NCBI GenBank assembly: GCA_900555545.1
Contig: USLQ01000106.1
Coordinates: 1-5,052 of the forward strand
DNA from: an uncultured Oscillospiraceae bacterium
Lineage (GTDB): Bacteria > Bacillota > Clostridia > Oscillospirales > Acutalibacteraceae
DNA: 5,052 nucleotides
Reading direction: 5' to 3'
The notes under the pieces were generated by a model. It saw nothing but the letters and a program-made list of their open reading frames with translations. It ran no database searches and had not been told where the DNA came from. Below, piece by piece: positions 1 through 5,052 of the stretch (position 1 is the stretch's first letter; each line of letters begins with the position of its first letter). Made by a program: the position numbers and the translations under genes.

Positions 1-1
1 C

Positions 2-139
2 GCTCCAGCCGCAATCGCCGCCATGAGCGAGAACCCGAAGACGTTTGGTAAATCCATCGTTCTGTTGGCCCTGGGTGAGGCGGTTGCGCTGTACGGTCTG
101 GTCATCGCCTTTATGATCCTGCTTGGCATAGGCGGGTGA
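2..139 (+). CDS. atpK: A/V-type ATPase subunit K (membrane rotor proteolipid), 3' part only
   Basis: This is the last 45 codons of the K (c-ring) subunit; the gene begins before the window. K subunits form the ring in the membrane that carries Na+ or H+ during rotation. The fragment starts in a polar loop (about residues 8-18, with SENPKTFGKS) and then enters a final transmembrane helix (about residues 18-45). That helix contains LGEAVALYG; the glutamate at fragment residue 26 (bases 77-79) matches the conserved ion-binding carboxylate of the family's last helix. The ending in a hydrophobic helix followed directly by a stop is typical. The family is usually about 150-160 residues in bacteria with four helices, so roughly two thirds is missing here. 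Na+ versus H+ use cannot be decided, because the other ion ligands lie upstream. The stop codon is part of the ribosome binding site of the next gene, F. Confidence 0.9.
   Translation, partial: APAAIAAMSENPKTFGKSIVLLALGEAVALYGLVIAFMILLGIGG
135..139 (+). promoter_or_regulatory. Ribosome binding site of subunit F, overlapping the K stop codon
   Basis: GGTGA at 135-139, in the context GGCGGGTGAC, matches the GGTGA part of the 16S anti-SD complement. It lies 7 bases before ATG 147 but only 1 base before the alternative GTG at 141, so it supports ATG 147. Its last three bases are the stop codon of K, which suggests coupled translation. Confidence 0.6.
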
Positions 140-146
140 CGTGGAG

Positions 147-455
147 ATGCGTTTCCATTTAATCAGTGACAACGTCGATACGCTCGTCGGCCTGCGGCTG
201 GGGGGGATAGATGGTGTAGTCGTGCACGAGCCCGATGAAATTGAGGCAGCGTTAAAGGCGGCCATTGCGGATGAAGATATCGCAATCGTGCTGATTACGG
301 ACCGTCTGGTAAAAGCGTGTCAGGATCAGGTGTACAATCTGAAAAAAACACATGATAAACCGCTGATTGTGGAGATTCCGGACCGCCATGGTGCGGGCCG
401 AGTCAGTGACTCCATCACCCGTTATGTACGGGAGGCAATCGGTGTAAAGATTTGA
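147..455 (+). CDS. atpF: A/V-type ATPase subunit F (central stalk)
   Basis: This 102-residue protein is the F subunit. It binds the D shaft and turns with it inside the A3B3 head, and in known A/V-ATPases it modulates ATP hydrolysis. It is cytoplasmic. The sequence shows the family pattern throughout: the N-terminal strand and loop MRFHLISDNVDTLVGLRLGG (1-20), the central strand IAIVLITDRLV (about 45-55), and the KPLIVEIPDRHG segment (71-82), followed by a C-terminal helix (about 86-98). Together these form a small Rossmann-like fold, and the length is normal for the family. I chose ATG 147 over GTG 141 because relatives begin MRF and because the ribosome binding site at 135-139 fits only ATG 147. 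The gene sits 7 bases after K and 10 before E. In Enterococcus-type operons F lies just before A, so its place before E here is a variant order. Subunit letters follow the A/V-type scheme; this is not the F-type b subunit that is also called atpF. Confidence 0.93.
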   Translation: MRFHLISDNVDTLVGLRLGGIDGVVVHEPDEIEAALKAAIADEDIAIVLITDRLVKACQDQVYNLKKTHDKPLIVEIPDRHGAGRVSDSITRYVREAIGVKI

Positions 456-462
456 GGTGATC
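454..462 (+). promoter_or_regulatory. Ribosome binding site of subunit E, overlapping the F stop codon
   Basis: GAGGTGATC is an exact 9-base match to the complement of the usual bacterial 16S rRNA 3' end. Its GAGG core is 8 bases before ATG 466. It overlaps the F stop codon (453-455) and covers the alternative GTG at 457, so it argues for ATG 466 as the start. Confidence 0.8.
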
Positions 463-465
463 CCC

Positions 466-1077
466 ATGGCTGAAAGTGATGCGCGCGTAAACCTCTTTCT
501 GGAGGATATCGATCACGATGCGCTTGAAAAGCGCAATGCCATTGAAGCAGAAGTAAATGAATACATCGGCGCCCAGCTCGCCGCTGAGGAGGAAAAGGCC
601 AAAGCGCAGGCGGAGGTGGTCCTCAGCGCGGAGCGTGATAAGGCGCGCGTGGAGGCGAACAGGCAGTTCGCCGCCGTCAATAACCAGGCGAAGTTTGCGC
701 TCAGCCGGCGGCGTATGGAGATGAAAGAGAGCGTGTTTGAACAGGCGCGGGAGGAACTGCGCAAGTTCGCCGCTTCAGATGCCTATGTCAAATTTTTGAG
801 CGATAGTGTGTCTGCAATGGCCGCTTCAGTTCCCGGTGAGGCCGTCATCTTGGTGCGTGAGCAGGATCTTCCTCTGGCGGATCAGTTGAAGACGGCGTTT
901 GGCAGGGAATGTGCAGTGCAGGCCGATCGTTCCATCAAGCTGGGCGGGTGCAAGATTCAGGATACCACCAATGGCCTGATTGCCGATGATACACTCGAGG
1001 TACGGCTGAAAGGGCAGGAGGATTGGTTCCTCGCCCATGCGAAACTGCCGGTGAATATTGCGGAGGAGGTGAGCTGA
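466..1077 (+). CDS. atpE: A/V-type ATPase subunit E (peripheral stalk)
   Basis: This 203-residue protein fits subunit E, which pairs with a small G/H-type helical subunit to form the peripheral stalk that keeps the A3B3 head from turning with the rotor. Residues about 15-105 are a long charged helix rich in Ala, Glu, Lys and Arg (for example AAEEEKAKAQAE at 39-50), as expected for the right-handed coiled coil of the stalk. Residues about 106-190 form the globular C-terminal domain that caps the head. Its family signature is the GG turn and following strands, here KLGGCKIQDTTNGLIADDTLE (starting at 158), which corresponds to the GGV...G.I..DNT/DDTLE pattern of relatives. The length is usual. 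ATG 466 is preferred over GTG 457 because of the ribosome binding site at 454-462. The stop codon overlaps the A start by one base. Overall sequence conservation in E is low, so the call leans on the C-terminal pattern, the size and the context. This is not the F-type c subunit that is also called atpE. Confidence 0.9.
   Translation: MAESDARVNLFLEDIDHDALEKRNAIEAEVNEYIGAQLAAEEEKAKAQAEVVLSAERDKARVEANRQFAAVNNQAKFALSRRRMEMKESVFEQAREELRKFAASDAYVKFLSDSVSAMAASVPGEAVILVREQDLPLADQLKTAFGRECAVQADRSIKLGGCKIQDTTNGLIADDTLEVRLKGQEDWFLAHAKLPVNIAEEVS
1062..1072 (+). promoter_or_regulatory. Ribosome binding site of subunit A
   Basis: GGAGGAGGTGA inside the last codons of E includes an 8-base exact match (GGAGGTGA, 1065-1072) to the 16S 3'-end complement, 4 bases before ATG 1077. 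It is the strongest site in the operon, on the gene for a subunit needed in three copies. It rules out the upstream in-frame TTG at 1023. Confidence 0.85.
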
Positions 1078-2834
1078 TGGCGGAACAGAATGTGATTTTT
1101 GGAATCAATGGACCGGTCGTAACCGTCAAGGGCTCTACGACTCTGAGCATGAGTGAAATGGTCTACGTCGGCCATCAAAAGCTTGTCGGTGAGGTGATCG
1201 GCCTGACCCGGGAGATGACAACCATCCAGGTTTACGAGGAGACGACCGGCCTGAAGCCGGGCGAGCCTGTCTATTCTACGGGCGGCCCCATCTCCGTTAC
1301 CTTGGGCCCTGGCATTATTACGAATATTTTTGATGGTATTGAGCGCCCACTGACGGCGATTGAGGCGGCGTCCGGCGCTTTCATCAGCAGGGGCGCGAAT
1401 GTCTCCGCCCTTAATGAAGAGAAGGAGTGGGAGGTCACCGTCCTCGTGAAGGAGGGCGATGAGCTCAAGGGCGGCGATATATACGCTACGTGTCCGGAGA
1501 CGGCGATTGTCACCCACAAAGTGATGGTTCCTCCGAACCTGCGCGGTAAGGTTGTAGCGTGCGTCCCGAATGGTATGTACAAGGTCAATGATACGATTGT
1601 CACCCTGCGCGATGAGGACGGCGATACCCATGAGCTGACACTCTGCCAGCGTTGGCCGATCCGTCTTCCACGCCCGGTCGCGGAACGTCTGCCTGCCACG
1701 CGCCCGTTGATCACGGGCCAGCGTGTGATTGATACCATGTTTCCGATCGCCAAAGGCGGTGCAGCTGCCATCCCCGGCGGTTTCGGCACCGGTAAGACGA
1801 TGACCCAGCACCAGCTGGCCAAATGGTGCGATGCGGATATCATCATTTACGTTGGCTGTGGCGAGCGCGGCAATGAGATGACGCAGGTTGTCTCCGAGTT
1901 CAGCGAACTGATGGACCCCAAGTCCGGCCGGCCACTGATGGACCGTACCATCCTGATCGCCAATACATCCAATATGCCTGTTGCCGCACGTGAGGCATCC
2001 ATTTATACCGGCATCACTTTGGCGGAGTACTACCGCGATATGGGATATCATACCGCCCTGATGGCGGATTCCACCTCCCGCTGGGCGGAGGCGTTGCGTG
2101 AGATTTCCGGACGGCTGGAGGAGATGCCCGGCGACGAGGGGTTCCCGGCTTATCTGCCTTCCCGCCTGTCCGAGTTCTATGAGCGCGCGGGTTATGTCCA
2201 AACGCTCGGCGGTAAGGAGGGCTCCATCTCCGTGATCGGCGCTGTCTCCCCGCAGGGATCCGACTTCTCCGAGCCCGTCACCCAGAACACCAAGCGCTTT
2301 ACCCGCTGTTTCTGGGCGCTGGATAAGAGCCTCGCGTATGAGCGCCACTATCCGGCCATCAACTGGAACACGAGCTACAGCGAGTATGTGAACGACCTCT
2401 CCAAGTGGTATGCCGAAAACGTCGGCGAGAACTTCATGAAGTACCGCGAGGAGATTTCCGCAATCCTGGTGGAGGAGAACAGCCTGATGGAGATCGTCAA
2501 ACTGATCGGTTCCGATGTTCTCCCGGATGATCAGAAATTGACCATTGAAATCGCCCGCGTGATCCGCGTAGGCTTCCTGCAACAGAATGCTTTCCATCAG
2601 GAGGACACCTATGTTCCCATGGAAAAGCAAATGCGCATGATGGAGGTCATCCTGCATCTCTATCACAAGTGTCAGAGTGTCGTGGCGCTTCAGGTGCCCA
2701 TCTCCAAGATCATTGCCTTGGGTCTGTTTGACAAGCTGGTCAAGATGAAGTACGACATTCCCAACGACAAGCTGGAGCTTTTTGACGGTTACAAGCAGGA
2801 GATTGATGAAAAGCTCGCAGTGTTCCTCAAATAA
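1077..2834 (+). CDS. atpA: A/V-type ATPase catalytic subunit A
   Basis: This 585-residue protein is the catalytic A subunit; three copies alternate with B in the cytoplasmic head and hydrolyse or make ATP (EC 7.1.2.2 or 7.2.2.1, depending on the ion). Residues 1-70 form the N-terminal beta barrel. Residues about 110-190 are the non-homologous insertion that sets A subunits apart from F1 beta. The Walker A loop is PGGFGTGKT (233-241, with K240 and T241). The catalytic glutamate is E263 in GCGERGNE. NTSNMPVAAREASIY (297-310) and the Walker B strand LMADSTSRWAEALREISGRLEEMPGDEG (from 328, with D331) follow. The helical C-terminal domain runs from about 440. The start is ATG 1077, which overlaps the E stop by one base. 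The P-loop differs from the usual PGPFG(S/A)GKT, and SPQGSDFSEPVTQNTKR (391-407) differs from the usual SPPGGDFSEPVTQ.TLR. All catalytic residues are present, so the enzyme should be active. It is the A/V-type A subunit, not F-type alpha. Confidence 0.98.
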   Translation: MAEQNVIFGINGPVVTVKGSTTLSMSEMVYVGHQKLVGEVIGLTREMTTIQVYEETTGLKPGEPVYSTGGPISVTLGPGIITNIFDGIERPLTAIEAASGAFISRGANVSALNEEKEWEVTVLVKEGDELKGGDIYATCPETAIVTHKVMVPPNLRGKVVACVPNGMYKVNDTIVTLRDEDGDTHELTLCQRWPIRLPRPVAERLPATRPLITGQRVIDTMFPIAKGGAAAIPGGFGTGKTMTQHQLAKWCDADIIIYVGCGERGNEMTQVVSEFSELMDPKSGRPLMDRTILIANTSNMPVAAREASIYTGITLAEYYRDMGYHTALMADSTSRWAEALREISGRLEEMPGDEGFPAYLPSRLSEFYERAGYVQTLGGKEGSISVIGAVSPQGSDFSEPVTQNTKRFTRCFWALDKSLAYERHYPAINWNTSYSEYVNDLSKWYAENVGENFMKYREEISAILVEENSLMEIVKLIGSDVLPDDQKLTIEIARVIRVGFLQQNAFHQEDTYVPMEKQMRMMEVILHLYHKCQSVVALQVPISKIIALGLFDKLVKMKYDIPNDKLELFDGYKQEIDEKLAVFLK

Positions 2835-2840
2835 GCCGGT

Positions 2841-2849
2841 TAGGAGTGA
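2841..2849 (+). promoter_or_regulatory. Ribosome binding site of subunit B
   Basis: TAGGAGTGA directly precedes ATG 2850. The GGAG core (2843-2846) is only 3 bases from this ATG, which is short, and 12 bases from the next in-frame ATG at 2859, which is long. The start of B is therefore not settled by spacing alone. Confidence 0.6.
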
Positions 2850-4235
2850 ATGGCAAATATGGTACTTGAGCACCTTGGATTAAATGAAATCAACGGTTCA
2901 CTCGTTGTGCTCGACGGCGTTAAAGGCGCTGCCAATGAGGAACTGGTGGAACTGAAACTGGAGAATGGGTCAAGCCGTGTCGGCCGTATCGTTAAAATTG
3001 ACGGTGAGCGCGTCGTCATCCAGGTTTTTGAAGGGACACGTGACCTCTCTCTCGTCAATACACAAACGCACTTGACTGGTCATCCGATGGAGATTCCGCT
3101 CTCCAAGGAGATCTTAGGCCGTGTGTTCGATGGCCTGGGCCGGCCCATCGACGGCATGGGCGAGGTCTATGCCGAGTGCAGGCGTGATGTCAACGGTGAG
3201 CCGATCAATCCGGTCTCCCGGATCTATCCGCGCAATTATATCAATACGGGCATTTCCTCCATTGACGCCCTGGCCACGTTGATCCGCGGCCAGAAGCTGC
3301 CAATCTTCTCCGGTTCCGGCATGAAGCACAACGAGCTGGCCGTGCAGATTGTACGTCAGGCGTCAATCGGCGACGACGAGGACTTTGCCATCGTTTTCGC
3401 AGCTATGGGCGTCAAGAACGACGTGGCGGAATATTTCCGCACCTCGTTTGAGGAGGCCAACGTTATGGATCGCGTGGTCATGTTCTTGAATTTGTCCAAC
3501 GATCCCGTCATTGAGCGTATCCTCACCCCCAAATGCGCGCTGACTGCGGCGGAATACCTCGCCTTTGAGAAGAATATGAATATTCTTGTCATTCTGACGG
3601 ATATGACCTCCTACTGTGAGGCGCTGCGTGAATTCAGCTCCTCCAAGGGGGAGATCCCCGGGCGGAAGGGATTCCCCGGCTATCTGTATTCCGATCTGGC
3701 TTCGCTCTATGAGCGTGCAGGCATCGTGAAGGGGAAGAGCGGCTCTGTGACGCAGATCCCGATCCTGACCATGCCCAATGATGATATCACGCACCCGATC
3801 CCGGATCTGACCGGCTATATTACGGAGGGGCAGATTGTGCTTGACCGTGAGCTGGATTCCAAGGGAATCTATCCGCCCGTCAGTATCTTGCCGTCCCTGT
3901 CCCGCCTGATGAAGGATGGTATCGGTGCAGGCTATACGCGGGATGACCATAATGCTGTCTCCACCCAGCTCTTTGCATCTTATGCCAAGGTGCAGGATGC
4001 AAAGGCACTGGCTTCCGTTATTGGTGAGGACGAACTCTCCGAGTCGGACAAAAAGCTGATGGAGTTTGGCCGCGAGTTTGAAAAGCATTTTATCAACCAG
4101 GGGTACAATGAGAACAGGACCATCGAGCAAACACTGGATCTCGGTTGGGAGCTGTTATCCATGCTGGATCGCTCCGAGCTGGATCGTGTGGATGACGAGA
4201 TCCTCGATCAGCATTACCGGCCCAAAAAGGCTTGA
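2850..4235 (+). CDS. atpB: A/V-type ATPase nucleotide-binding subunit B
   Basis: This 461-residue protein is the B subunit, which forms the non-catalytic interface partner of A in the A3B3 head. The N-terminal beta barrel (about 12-80) contains the [19 protein letters not shown] and VVIQVFEGT segments. Next come [14 protein letters not shown] (89-102) and the core motif [25 protein letters not shown] (from 133). In place of a Walker A lysine loop it has [10 protein letters not shown] (154-163), the degenerate loop normal for B subunits; most relatives have LP or similar where MK stands here. [20 protein letters not shown] (348-367) carries R352, the position of the arginine finger that completes the A active site. 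The C-terminus has the family pattern [23 protein letters not shown]. The length is normal. The start could be ATG 2850 or ATG 2859, which differ by three residues. It lies 15 bases after A and 17 before D. It is not the F-type a subunit, which is also called atpB. Confidence 0.97.
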   Translation: MANMVLEHLGLNEINGSLVVLDGVKGAANEELVELKLENGSSRVGRIVKIDGERVVIQVFEGTRDLSLVNTQTHLTGHPMEIPLSKEILGRVFDGLGRPIDGMGEVYAECRRDVNGEPINPVSRIYPRNYINTGISSIDALATLIRGQKLPIFSGSGMKHNELAVQIVRQASIGDDEDFAIVFAAMGVKNDVAEYFRTSFEEANVMDRVVMFLNLSNDPVIERILTPKCALTAAEYLAFEKNMNILVILTDMTSYCEALREFSSSKGEIPGRKGFPGYLYSDLASLYERAGIVKGKSGSVTQIPILTMPNDDITHPIPDLTGYITEGQIVLDRELDSKGIYPPVSILPSLSRLMKDGIGAGYTRDDHNAVSTQLFASYAKVQDAKALASVIGEDELSESDKKLMEFGREFEKHFINQGYNENRTIEQTLDLGWELLSMLDRSELDRVDDEILDQHYRPKKA

Positions 4236-4236
4236 G

Positions 4237-4246
4237 AAAGGGGTGA
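4237..4246 (+). promoter_or_regulatory. Ribosome binding site of subunit D
   Basis: AAAGGGGTGA resembles the consensus AAAGGAGGTGA with one base missing. It ends 6 bases before GTG 4253, supporting this non-ATG start. Confidence 0.75.
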
Positions 4247-4252
4247 GCGCAG

Positions 4253-4867
4253 GTGGCCAAACAGGTATTCCCAACCAAAAGCAATTTAATCAGTACCAGA
4301 AAGTCGCTTTCGCTCGCAAAGCTTGGCTATGAGTTGATGGATCGCAAGCGCAACATCCTGGTGCGTGAGATGATGGCGTTGATCGACAAGGCGAATGAAA
4401 TCCAGGGATCGATCGATTCCCTCTACGCGAGCGCCTATGTGGCCTTGCAGCGTGCGAACGTCACATTGGGAATCTGTGGTGAGGCCGCACAGACCATCCC
4501 AATTGACGAGAGCGTTGAATTGGATGCGCGCAGTGTCATGGGGGTGGAGATTCCCATCGTCCGGATCGGCAGTTCGGATGACAGGAAACTGCACTATGGC
4601 CTTTATTGCACAAATTCCCAGTTGGATGAGGCGTACTTGCTCTTCGACAAAGTTAAGCATTTGACGGCTGAGCTGGCACAGGTTGAGAACAGTGTCTACC
4701 GCCTGGCTGGCGCAATCAAAAAGACCCAAAAGCGCGCGAATGCGCTCCACAATATCATGATCCCGCAGTTTGAGAGTACAATTAAATTTATCAATGAAGC
4801 GCTGGAGGAGAAGGAACGCGAGGACTTCTCGCGCCTGAAGGCAATCAAAAGCCAGCGTGAATCATAA
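4253..4867 (+). CDS. atpD: A/V-type ATPase subunit D (central rotor shaft)
   Basis: This 204-residue protein is the D subunit, the coiled-coil shaft inside A3B3 that, with F, couples head chemistry to rotation of the membrane ring. The N-terminal helix (about 8-75) carries the family pattern PTKSNLISTRKSLSLAKLGYELMDRKRNILVREM. A short middle section (about 80-122, including RKLHYGLYCT) fits the hairpin region that contacts F. The long C-terminal helix (about 123-195) has RLAGAIKKTQKRANALHNIMIP followed by LEEKEREDFSRLKAIK, the most conserved part of D proteins. The size is typical. Translation probably begins at GTG 4253, which is backed by the ribosome binding site at 4237-4246; relatives begin with a short MA..V.PTK-like stretch, which agrees. 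It is the last gene of the operon; its stop lies 8 bases before the terminator stem. The letter D here is the A/V-type name, not F-type beta. Confidence 0.95.
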   Translation: MAKQVFPTKSNLISTRKSLSLAKLGYELMDRKRNILVREMMALIDKANEIQGSIDSLYASAYVALQRANVTLGICGEAAQTIPIDESVELDARSVMGVEIPIVRIGSSDDRKLHYGLYCTNSQLDEAYLLFDKVKHLTAELAQVENSVYRLAGAIKKTQKRANALHNIMIPQFESTIKFINEALEEKEREDFSRLKAIKSQRES

Positions 4868-4875
4868 TGCAGCAG

Positions 4876-4901
4876 AGCGCCCGGAAAACCGGGCGCTTTT
4901 T
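4876..4901 (+). terminator. Intrinsic terminator of the ATPase operon
   Basis: AGCGCCCGG (4876-4884) and CCGGGCGCT (4889-4897) form a perfect 9-bp stem, eight of whose pairs are G-C, around an AAAA loop. A run of five T (4897-4901, the first of them paired) follows, then GTCTT. This is the classical Rho-independent form. It lies 8 bases after the D stop codon and marks the end of the ATPase transcription unit. The T run is short, so some read-through into the next gene is plausible. Confidence 0.93.
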
Positions 4902-4910
4902 GTCTTACTT

Positions 4911-4917
4911 AGGGAGG
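4911..4917 (+). promoter_or_regulatory. Ribosome binding site of the HAD hydrolase gene
   Basis: AGGGAGG, including GGAGG at 4913-4917, lies 8 bases before ATG 4926 and fits the consensus well. It begins just 9 bases after the terminator T run. Confidence 0.8.
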
Positions 4918-4925
4918 TATACGAG

Positions 4926-5052
4926 ATGATCCACGCACTGTTTTTTGACTTGGATGGTACGTTGTTGAACAGTGAAAAGAAACTGACTGGCCGCACATTG
5001 TCCGCACTGAATGCCTGCCGGGAACGTGGGATCCGCCTGTTTGTGGCTACGG
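4926..5052 (+). CDS. HAD-superfamily hydrolase, Cof-like (type IIB), 5' part only
   Basis: Only the first 42 codons are present; the gene runs off the window. Residues 4-12 (ALFFDLDGT) are HAD motif I, with D8 as the expected nucleophile that is phosphorylated during catalysis and D10 as the acid/base. LLNSEKKLTGRTLSAL follows, and the visible part ends RGIRLFVAT, which would be motif II (usually V/I-A-T/S-G). The pattern of LLNS.K.L followed by a helix and a G(I/V).(L/V)..ATG strand, with no cap domain between motifs I and II, fits the Cof/YidA-like phosphatases of about 260-280 residues, which act on sugar phosphates or other small phosphorylated metabolites in the cytoplasm. Substrate cannot be judged from this fragment. 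It is separated from the ATPase genes by a terminator and is probably functionally unrelated. Confidence 0.88.
   Translation, partial: MIHALFFDLDGTLLNSEKKLTGRTLSALNACRERGIRLFVAT

Noticed and set aside
2..139. Assignment of Na+ or H+ as the coupling ion
   Set aside because: Only the last helix of K is visible. The conserved glutamate is shared by both kinds, and the other ligand positions (the earlier helices and the Gln in helix 3) lie upstream of the window.
957..2873. A 638-codon open frame on the - strand opposite subunit A
   Set aside because: It lies antisense to the well-supported A gene. Its product is a low-complexity mix rich in His, Leu, Gly and Arg with no recognisable domain. 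Open antisense frames of this size arise from biased codon use in conserved, GC-rich genes. No ribosome binding site or promoter was evident.
3363..4130. A 255-codon open frame on the - strand opposite subunit B
   Set aside because: It has the same cause as the frame opposite A: it shadows the B gene and has no recognisable protein features.
4066..4332. An 88-codon + strand frame across the B-D junction
   Set aside because: It overlaps the conserved C-terminus of B and the start of D in another frame. Its translation is unlike any subunit, and the real genes explain the sequence.
4660..4800. Possible promoter for the HAD gene in the end of D (TTGACG at 4661, TTGAGA at 4770)
   Set aside because: Neither -35-like hexamer has a convincing -10 hexamer at 16-18 bases, and both lie inside conserved D codons.
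1..5052. A novel defence, mobile or regulatory system
   Set aside because: Every stretch is explained by the ATPase genes, the terminator or the HAD gene. There are no long gaps, foreign-looking genes, repeats or integration marks.

Overview
The window is the distal part of an operon for a rotary A/V-type (vacuolar/archaeal-type) ATPase, followed by a terminator and the start of an unrelated gene. Every gene is on the + strand. In order they are: the end of the membrane rotor proteolipid K, then F, E, A, B and D, a 9-bp GC-rich hairpin with a T run, and the first 42 codons of a HAD-superfamily hydrolase. I see no RNA gene, mobile element, CRISPR array or long repeat. Intergenic gaps are at most 58 bases, so there is no gene-free stretch that needs explaining.

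The likely host is a member of the Firmicutes, probably Clostridia (Oscillospiraceae/Lachnospiraceae-like). This is an inference. It rests on strong purine-rich ribosome binding sites that extend into GGTGA(TC), a moderately GC-rich composition, a bacterial A/V-ATPase whose A and B subunits resemble those of Enterococcus and clostridia, and a Cof-like HAD gene next door. The species cannot be named from this.

The gene products form one machine. A (catalytic) and B (nucleotide-binding, carrying the arginine finger) make the A3B3 head. D and F make the central shaft. E is half of the peripheral stalk. K forms the ion-carrying ring in the membrane. The partners I (the a-like stator with the ion half-channels), C (the d-like socket) and the small G/H stalk partner are not in view and would be expected upstream of base 1. 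The complex either makes ATP from an ion gradient or pumps Na+ or H+ at the cost of ATP. The part of K that is visible carries the conserved glutamate but does not reveal which ion is used.

The genes are tightly packed. K-F, F-E, A-B and B-D are separated by 7, 10, 15 and 17 bases, and E and A overlap by one base. At K-F and F-E the upstream stop codon lies inside the downstream ribosome binding site, which points to translational coupling. Several apparent upstream start codons (141, 457, 1023) are probably not the real starts.

I did not find a previously undescribed system. The points worth a second look are modest: variant motifs in the A subunit (P-loop GGFGTGKT and the later SPQGSD segment), the K-F-E-A-B-D order without a C gene between E and A, and a HAD gene that starts 24 bases after a strong terminator with no room for its own promoter.
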